Below are positions 6,379-10,785 of a DNA stretch of 10,785 nt, one piece after another; the stretch's first letter is position 1, and each line of letters opens with the position of its first letter. Under the pieces are notes generated by a model that worked only from the letters and a program-made list of their open reading frames with translations, had not been told where the DNA came from and ran no database searches. The DNA is from Desulfobacterales bacterium (GTDB taxonomy: Bacteria > Desulfobacterota > Desulfobacteria > Desulfobacterales > C00003060), in assembly GCA_030613145.1 (NCBI GenBank), contig JAUWMM010000029.1, forward strand, positions 1 through 10,785, written 5' to 3'. The translations under genes were made by a program, and so were the position numbers.

Positions 6379-7743
6379 ATGATGAGAAATAAAGTAAAAG
6401 GTGCCTGCTTGCGTTTAGTTACGCTGTTTTTTCTTGTTGCGGCTGTAATGGTGCTGACTGCCGTGGCATCAGAGGCCCAGGAGACCCAGGAGCCCCAGTC
6501 GTTATTGACACTCAAGCAGAGTATTGAAATAGCGCTGGAGCATAACCTCGACATGCAAATGGCCCGTGAGGAGATTCATGCCGCCCGTGAGCGCAGGAAG
6601 GAGGCGATGACCGGCTTTCTGCCGTCACTGAGCGGCAAGTACAGCTATCGACGTCTCAGTGAGGAGCCCTATGTTGTCTTTGAGGGCAGGGAAATGGATA
6701 TTTCCGATCAGGATCAATACCGTTTCACGGGTACCATCGCACAGCCGTTGTTTAACGGGTTTGCCATCCTGTCCAACTACCGGGTAGCTAAACTGGGTCT
6801 GGATGTGGCCAACATCCAACTGACCCGAACCCGGTTTGATCTCATCCTGCAGGTAAAGGAGGCATACTTTGGCATCTTGACCGCGGAGAGGATCCTGGAG
6901 GTCCGCGAGCAATCCGTGCGGCAGTTGCTAGCAGGACTGGACGTGGCAAAGAACTTCTATGAGGTGGGAATGAGCCCCAAGGTCGAGGTGCTGGAAGCTG
7001 AGGTGCGCTTGGCCGAGGCCAAGCAGGAACTCATCCGAGCGGAGAACGCACTTAGCGTGGACAAAGCCAGGTTCAACACCATCCTACGTAGACCTGTTGA
7101 TCAAGAAATGGAAGTGCTGGACATCCTATCCTATCAGCCCTACGAAAAACCCTATGAGTCTTGCCTGGAAATTGCGCTTCAGAAACGGCCGGAGCTTATG
7201 GAGGCGGAGAAGAATGTGGCCAGGGCAGAAAAGGAGATCACCCTGGCCAAAAGCGCCTATTATCCCAAGGTGAGCGTCTCGGGTAACTACTATCGGGCTG
7301 GTGATGATCCGAGTGTTGGTGGCAGCGATTTTGTGGACCGGGAAAATTGGGATGTACTGGCCGAAGCCAGCATGACTTTTTTCGAGTGGGGTAAGACACG
7401 GTATGCAACCAATCGGAAGCGGGCTCGCCTGCGTCAGGCCAGACAGACCTTGGAGGAGATCAAAGACGATATACGTCTTGAAGTAAAGACCAGTTACCTG
7501 TATATGCAAGCCGCAGAGAAATACATACCGGTGGCCCAAAAGAGCGTAGAATCAGCAGAAGAGAACTTCCGGATCAGTGGAGAGCGCTACCGGGAGCAGG
7601 TGGCCGCGGCCACGGAAGTCCTGGATGCTCAGACCAGATTAACGGAAGCAAGAACCAACTACACCAGTGCGCTGGCAGTGTTTAACGTAGCACGGGCGCG
7701 CTTGATTCGAGCCATGGGGCTTGAGGAAGAGCTCGGTGAATGA
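6379..7743 (+). CDS. TolC-family outer-membrane efflux protein
   Basis: The protein has 454 residues, the normal length for the family. A signal peptide spans residues 1 to about 33 (basic start, LVTLFFLVAAVMVLTAVA core, cleavage near SEA). Two outer-membrane efflux repeats follow, about 45-235 and 255-445. Each has long helices and a beta segment (LPSLSGKYSYRR; YPKVSVSGNYYRAG), as expected for a trimeric channel crossing the outer membrane and reaching into the periplasm. Such channels work with an inner-membrane pump and adaptor. No adaptor or pump gene follows within the window, so the partner must lie elsewhere. GGAGGG at 6371-6376 is very near ATG 6379; ATG 6382, one codon on, is better spaced. 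The stop TGA at 7741-7743 lies at the edge of an antisense kinase fragment, so the last residues may be secondary. Confidence 0.93.
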   Translation: MMRNKVKGACLRLVTLFFLVAAVMVLTAVASEAQETQEPQSLLTLKQSIEIALEHNLDMQMAREEIHAARERRKEAMTGFLPSLSGKYSYRRLSEEPYVVFEGREMDISDQDQYRFTGTIAQPLFNGFAILSNYRVAKLGLDVANIQLTRTRFDLILQVKEAYFGILTAERILEVREQSVRQLLAGLDVAKNFYEVGMSPKVEVLEAEVRLAEAKQELIRAENALSVDKARFNTILRRPVDQEMEVLDILSYQPYEKPYESCLEIALQKRPELMEAEKNVARAEKEITLAKSAYYPKVSVSGNYYRAGDDPSVGGSDFVDRENWDVLAEASMTFFEWGKTRYATNRKRARLRQARQTLEEIKDDIRLEVKTSYLYMQAAEKYIPVAQKSVESAEENFRISGERYREQVAAATEVLDAQTRLTEARTNYTSALAVFNVARARLIRAMGLEEELGE

Positions 7744-7893
7744 GACAGTGACCCACTCCGGGCTTGGGGCTTCAGACGGCTCGAAGGCAGGCCGAATGTA
7801 GCTCGCCGAAGTCTTGACTACCAAGCGGCCACCCTCGGGCATGGCCTTAATGGCGTTGAGAATGAAGTTTCCAAAGGCCTGACTGAAAAAATC
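7738..7893 (-). pseudogene. Histidine-kinase ATPase-domain fragment (N box), remnant
   Basis: The leftward frame from 7893 reads about 52 residues: FSQAFGN, then NFILNAIKAMPEGGRLVVKT, then a linker and PEWVTVSF. This is the N box of a HATPase_c domain (typical kinases have NLxxNAxxAMPxGG followed by a beta strand) and the start of the strand that should lead to a DxGxG box. It is a remnant because an in-frame TGA stands directly upstream of it. The H box is absent, and the frame runs into the antisense of the TolC gene exactly where DxGxG is expected. The linker SYIRPAFEP carries a 24-base word also found at 5674-5697. Only a decayed relic is supported, not a gene product. Confidence 0.65.
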
Positions 7894-7903
7894 TCAAATT
7901 GTC

Positions 7904-7956
7904 AAACAAAAAAAGGCCCGTACACGTTGGTATCTCTGATACCACGTATGAGCCTT
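7904..7956 (-). terminator. Putative Rho-independent terminator of the HU/H1-like operon
   Basis: On the minus strand, ACGTGGTATC pairs with GATACC-A-ACGT (7924-7947) around the triloop AGA. An outer AAGGC/GCCTT arm (7952-7956 with 7913-7917) is followed directly by a run of seven T. No other leftward gene lies between it and the operon end at 8226, about 270 nt upstream. It would shield the TolC gene from antisense transcription. Confidence 0.55.
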
Positions 7957-8002
7957 AATCAATGTCACATGGCTTCTCTTACAGGCTTGGGTATGTTTCA
8001 AC

Positions 8003-8200
8003 TTGCTCTATTGTCAGGAGAAGAGCCATGAAGCAAGCATCGTAGACTGCCTCCATAAAGAGGAGCAAACTATAAATTTACCAGATATTGCGTTTGGTTC
8101 CCAGAGTAAAAAATTCGAGCGAGGCACAATCTATCGTCATCCACCAGACGATCTTGTCATAGAATCTCATATATCAAAACAAGCGGATTGCCTGGTTTAA
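8003..8200 (+). other. Doubtful 65-aa frame
   Basis: The frame opens at a TTG with no ribosome-binding site fitted to it. The peptide (SHEASIVDCLHKEEQ..., FERGTIYRHPPDDLVIE) matches no family I recognise and has no clear motif. A better-placed ATG at 8028 reads only five codons. It fills most of the gap between the terminator (7956) and the H1-like gene (8226), in which I see nothing else. Confidence 0.15.
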
Positions 8201-8225
8201 TGATCGGACCTTACATGCCTAGATA

Positions 8226-8621
8226 TTATGCGGCGACATAAACGCCCCTACCAGACCTCTTGATCTTGCCCTGCTTGGACGACCTGAAAAGAATATTCCT
8301 GACAGTTTTGTCTGCCAACCCGGTCTTTTTCATCAATGTAGGAACATCAACGCCCTTTTTTGACCTCTTGATGATGTTCACGATTTTATCAGTTGCCGTC
8401 AACGGAGCAGCTTTCTTCTTCGCCACGGGTTTCTTTTTTGCAGCAACTTTCTTTTTTGCCGGAACCTTCTTTGTAGTTTTGGCCTTAGCTTTGGTTTTCC
8501 GTTTCGCAGCAGCTTGAGCCTTCTCTAGTTTATCCACCTTCTTCGCCAGTGTTTCCGTCTTCCTTACCAGTGCCTTGAGTCCTTTGTTTACTGCCTGGAG
8601 ATCCTTTTTAAGCTCTGCCAT
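8226..8621 (-). CDS. Histone H1-like lysine-rich protein with C-terminal winged helix
   Basis: The 131 residues fall in three parts. Residues 1-35 are a heptad-like coiled coil (LKKDLQAVNKGLKALVRKTETLAKKVDKL). Residues 36-73 are almost only Lys, Ala, Thr, Pro and Val, with AKKK-type repeats like the tail of eukaryotic H1 or bacterial Hc1. Residues 74-130 look like a winged helix (DKIVNIIKRSKKGVDVPTLMKKTGLADKTVRNILFRSSKQGKIKR). The strong charge indicates DNA binding and compaction, and the coiled coil suggests dimers. The ATG has AAGGAGG 9 nt upstream. The HU gene ends 30 bp before it in the same direction, so it is the second gene of a nucleoid-protein operon. The Lys-rich linker is repetitive and may vary in length between strains. 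The exact binding target is unknown. Confidence 0.78.
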   Translation of the reverse strand: MAELKKDLQAVNKGLKALVRKTETLAKKVDKLEKAQAAAKRKTKAKAKTTKKVPAKKKVAAKKKPVAKKKAAPLTATDKIVNIIKRSKKGVDVPTLMKKTGLADKTVRNILFRSSKQGKIKRSGRGVYVAA

Positions 8622-8651
8622 AATCTCTTGCCTCCTTATTTAGGTTTTGGT

Positions 8652-8930
8652 TTAGTTGTAATCAACCCTCTTTTTAAGCTCCAGCCCACATTTGAAAAAC
8701 GGTAGCTTTTTGGGTGGCACTTGGGTGGGTTCTCCGGTCCTGGGGTTTCGCCCAGTGTACCCTTTATATTCTTTTACAAAGATGCTGCAGAAATCCCTAA
8801 TCTCCACCCTGTCACCCTTTGCTAGTGCATTGGACATTTCATTAAAGAACAGTTCAACTGCCTTCTTGGCTTTGTTTCTCGACAGGCCGGTCTCCTTTGT
8901 CAGAGCGTCTTTGAGTTCCGCTTTAGTCAT
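8652..8930 (-). CDS. HU/IHF-family DNA-binding protein
   Basis: This 92-residue protein has normal HU length. It starts MTKAELKDALTKETGLSRNKAKKAVELFFNEMS, the helical dimer part, and carries the DNA-binding arm with GRNPRTGEPTQVPPKKLPFFKCG at about residues 60-82. That arm has the conserved Pro in TGEPTQVPP, which is where HU intercalates. It bends DNA and shapes the nucleoid. Residues such as Cys near the end (FKCGLELKKRV) are unusual against the Ala of most HU. The ATG has GAGGGGG 5 nt upstream and a strong promoter a further ~25 nt up. It is the first gene of an operon with the H1-like protein, so both architectural proteins would be made together. HU and IHF subunits cannot be told apart firmly from this sequence; HU is more likely. 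Confidence 0.93.
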   Translation of the reverse strand: MTKAELKDALTKETGLSRNKAKKAVELFFNEMSNALAKGDRVEIRDFCSIFVKEYKGYTGRNPRTGEPTQVPPKKLPFFKCGLELKKRVDYN

Positions 8931-8962
8931 ATAATCCCCCTCGAATTATCAGTCAAATTATT

Positions 8963-8991
8963 TTTATAAAGGATTCTTTGAGAAATGTCAA
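8963..8991 (-). promoter_or_regulatory. Sigma70-type promoter of the HU/H1-like operon
   Basis: On the minus strand a perfect -35 TTGACA (8986-8991) and a -10 TATAAA (8963-8968) are spaced by 17 nt, the optimal distance. The 5' leader to the HU ATG would be about 25 nt. The near-consensus boxes point to high, constitutive expression. Confidence 0.7.
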
Positions 8992-9039
8992 TGACATATT
9001 AGCTGGTTAGAAGTTTTTCAAAACCCTTTTCCTTTAAGC

Positions 9040-9957
9040 CTATTCAATGATCTCCTGGTCAATGATATTGCCTGGTGTCGGTATGGCGACATCTCTTGTA
9101 GTTGCGGCAGCAGGCTTTTCTTTGGGAGGAGCGCCTTTGGCCTTAGACACCTCATTGCCTGTTACGGCCATATTGAGCTGACGTTGTACCTTAGAGACTT
9201 CGTCCTTGAGTGTTTTTATTTCCTTCCGTATTAGAGAGATTTTTGCCTGGTAGCCCGTCCATTTATCTTTGAGCATGTTGCCAAAGTCTTCCTTGTCTAT
9301 CTTATGCTCTGAAAGGTCCTTGATAGCCGAACCTAGTCTTTGTCGGTCTGATTTAAGGGCCTGGATGACCTGGTCGATTTGGGCCACCTCTTTTTTCAAA
9401 GTCGCATCCAAATTTTCAATAGCCTGCTTTTGCCCGGTCAGCTCCTTGCGCAGCATTTCCAGGGTGTTGGCGGTTTGAGCAGATTCTTTTCGTATGGTCT
9501 GTTCTAAGGACTTTTTGTCTGCTTTGGATGTAGTTAGCTTCTTGATCTCCTGTTGGTTTTTTCTCAAATTGTTTTCTATTAGCGCATTTGTTTTCTTGAG
9601 GTTAGCTATTCTGTCAGACAACAATTTCTCAAGTTCTCTGAACTGGTGTGACAGGGATACTATCTTATCGTCCATGTTTTCAGACAAGGCTTCCACGTGT
9701 CCTTTCCTTGTAATCATTATCTTGTTAAGCTTGTCGTTAAACTCCAAGTAGGCAAAGAGTAGAATCACACCGAGCAAGCACGGAATCAGTATTGACAAAA
9801 GTGTGATTCGCTGACTCAATCTATGAATCTGCGATTCACGCCGCATCTCCCACATTTCATCCTGGTAAGAGGAATCGGAATCTTCTTCATTCATTTTGAT
9901 TTCTCTATCAAGGGGCATTTCATCCTCTTGGTCCTCTTTGGTTGGAAACCTGTTCAC
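9040..9957 (-). CDS. Single-pass membrane protein with long coiled coil
   Basis: In this 305-residue protein, residues 1-50 are acidic and charged (DEMWEMRRESQIHRLSQR just before the membrane). Residues 51-71 form one transmembrane helix (ITLLSILIPCLLGVILLFAYL). Residues about 80-265 are near-continuous heptad coiled coil, presumably periplasmic. The end is Pro/Ala-rich. There is no enzymatic motif, so a structural or scaffold role is inferred; similar short-N-terminal, coiled-coil anchors occur in Desulfobacterota. The start is GTG 9955-9957 with GGAGGT about 3-5 nt upstream; ATG 9918 is a weaker choice. It lies upstream of the HU promoter in the same direction with no shared operon. The topology (long domain outside) is guessed from charge: the positive residues lie on the N-terminal side of the helix. 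Confidence 0.68.
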   Translation of the reverse strand: MNRFPTKEDQEDEMPLDREIKMNEEDSDSSYQDEMWEMRRESQIHRLSQRITLLSILIPCLLGVILLFAYLEFNDKLNKIMITRKGHVEALSENMDDKIVSLSHQFRELEKLLSDRIANLKKTNALIENNLRKNQQEIKKLTTSKADKKSLEQTIRKESAQTANTLEMLRKELTGQKQAIENLDATLKKEVAQIDQVIQALKSDRQRLGSAIKDLSEHKIDKEDFGNMLKDKWTGYQAKISLIRKEIKTLKDEVSKVQRQLNMAVTGNEVSKAKGAPPKEKPAAATTRDVAIPTPGNIIDQEIIE

Positions 9958-10007
9958 AGTACCTCCACAAACTCGTTCAACTGACAGTCAAATTGCCTGG
10001 ACGTGCA

Positions 10008-10056
10008 GCTCCAACTAAACCCACAAACAGCAGCTATTGCATTATGGTGTTGGAGC
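10008..10056. other. Inverted repeat in the leader of the coiled-coil gene
   Basis: GCTCCAAC (10008-10015) and GTTGGAGC (10049-10056) match perfectly around a 33-nt loop, 51 bp upstream of the GTG start. It could be an operator or an RNA stem; neither is shown by the sequence. Confidence 0.35.
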
Positions 10057-10123
10057 AAATAGTCGTTTTTGCTATTCCTTGTTTTCATCTACAATTTAGG
10101 CATTACACTTTTTTATAGAAAGG

Positions 10124-10150
10124 ATCGGATGTCACAGGGTGGCATCCGAT
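10124..10150. other. Strong isolated hairpin
   Basis: ATCGGATG-T-CAC and GTG-G-CATCCGAT form a 12-bp stem with one T-G pair and an AGG triloop. No T-run follows on either strand. It stands alone in the gene-free stretch 9958-10785, which I searched for a terminated gene or RNA without success. Confidence 0.5.
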
Positions 10151-10220
10151 AGTACCCCAGCCTAGATTTACAGTTAGGCATGCTTAATAATCTTTTCAAA
10201 TTTTATCAAGTCCAATAAAT

Positions 10221-10345
10221 TGATGGTTTCGAAAAAAAATCTTAATAACTTGTCATTTCAAGCAAGCCGAATTCGCCGGAGAGAAAAACACGGTCTGGGC
10301 CAGGGAGAAATCTTTACGGTGTAGCATACTGAAAACATAAGGTTT
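10221..10345 (-). repeat. Repeat R2, diverged and truncated copy
   Basis: It begins TGATGGTTTCGAAAAAA, like the R2 end, then CTTGTCATTTC, GGGAGAAATCTTTACG and TACTGAAAACAT, the same order as the reverse complement of 526-610. About 40 extra bases sit in the middle, and the far terminal repeat is missing. Confidence 0.65.
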
Positions 10346-10424
10346 TCCCTGCGGTCGACCTGCTCGCCATTGCCGGAAATACAGGCACATAAGCTGAATG
10401 TTGTTTCGGGCGTCGATTTTCCTC

Positions 10425-10520
10425 ACTCCATGAGCATTTTGGGCACACTCAAAATATTATGCTAAAATATTACAACTCGGGCTAACTTCTTCAAACAGTT
10501 GGCATTTTCCGGCGCTTAGA
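10425..10520 (-). repeat. Repeat R4, copy B
   Basis: Reverse complement of the repeat at 5446-5541. Shared words include AACTGTTTGA, GTTAGCCCGAGTT and ATGC(T/C)CATG(G/A)AGTG. It is non-coding and lies in the 828-bp gene-free end of the window. Confidence 0.7.
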
Positions 10521-10639
10521 TGGCATAGTAATAGTATCTTTACGGGTGCAGTATTTCGTGATACGCTATTTTCGTATCTTAACCATTCGTGTTACCTCCT
10601 GTTCTCTATGGTTGTGTTGTTCATATCCTGTAACCCTAA

Positions 10640-10723
10640 CCCGGATAAACAGGAAATCAGACACGAAGTGAAGCTTGCGCTAACCACGAAATTCGAAACT
10701 CGACACGAAGTGAAGCTTGCGCT
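10640..10723. repeat. Short direct repeat, two copies 42 bp apart
   Basis: A 22-base word (GACACGAAGTG...TTGCGCT) occurs at 10660-10681 and 10702-10723. The intervening 20 bases read TAACCACGAAATTCGAAACTC-like, which resembles a low-complexity intergenic repeat of Desulfobacterota. Just before it, CCTAACCCGGATAAAC at 10635-10650 matches 2675-2689 beside repeat R1-B. Confidence 0.6.
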
Positions 10724-10785
10724 CAACAAATCCAAAATATAAATGTTCGAATGTTCAAAACATGGAATCTAAACTACTTGAGATA

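Noticed and set aside
7126..7539. Leftward 137-aa frame
   Set aside because: Antisense to the TolC coding region; no ribosome-binding site or family likeness.
8260..8517. Rightward hydrophobic 85-aa frame resembling a membrane protein
   Set aside because: The Phe-rich stretch is the antisense reading of Lys codons in the H1-like protein.
10660..10723. Possible CRISPR array
   Set aside because: Only two repeat copies with a 20-bp spacer, within low-complexity intergenic repeat, and no cas gene; array logic is not met.

Overview
The window looks like a chromosomal segment of a Desulfobacterota (formerly Deltaproteobacteria) genome. This is inferred from the gene families (an HU plus H1-like lysine-rich protein pair, a TolC-family protein, a Yip1-domain protein, PilZ/GGDEF genes) and from the dense, palindromic intergenic repeats typical of that group. 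No taxonomic marker such as rRNA is present. I see no tRNA, rRNA, CRISPR array or intact transposase.

Layout. (1) Positions 1-274 hold a leftward gene cut by the window edge: a small HTH plus zinc-ribbon regulator of the COG3357 type. (2) Positions 275-610 are almost entirely repeats: an R1 copy, then a 143-bp MITE-like element (R2) inserted exactly at the stop codon of the next gene. (3) Positions 611-2662 hold a leftward pair: a Yip1-like membrane protein followed 15 nt later by an M3-type zinc metallopeptidase. (4) Positions 2663-3112 hold a second R1 copy and a second MITE-like element (R3). (5) Positions 3113-5267 hold three leftward genes: a PilZ-like protein, a diguanylate cyclase with an inhibitory site, and the tRNA methyltransferase TrmO. 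(6) Positions 5268-6378 are repeat-rich and hold one small rightward gene (47 aa). (7) Positions 6379-7743 hold a rightward TolC-family outer-membrane protein with no pump partner visible; its stop codon abuts an antisense histidine-kinase fragment. (8) Positions 7744-8225 hold that fragment and a likely leftward terminator. (9) Positions 8226-8930 hold a leftward two-gene chromatin operon (HU, then an H1-like protein with a C-terminal winged helix) with a clear sigma70-type promoter. (10) Positions 9040-9957 hold a leftward single-pass membrane coiled-coil protein. (11) Positions 9958-10785 have no gene and hold hairpins, a diverged R2 copy, an R4 copy and a direct repeat.

How the genes relate. 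The diguanylate cyclase and the PilZ-like protein are a plausible c-di-GMP writer/reader pair. HU and the H1-like protein are a plausible nucleoid-architecture unit. The remaining genes are housekeeping or unassigned and need not act together. No complete new multi-gene system is evident. The most unusual content is the repeat landscape: several families, each with at least two copies here, sitting against start or stop codons and in some cases supplying the N-terminal codons of over-long reading frames. I therefore moved three start codons downstream.
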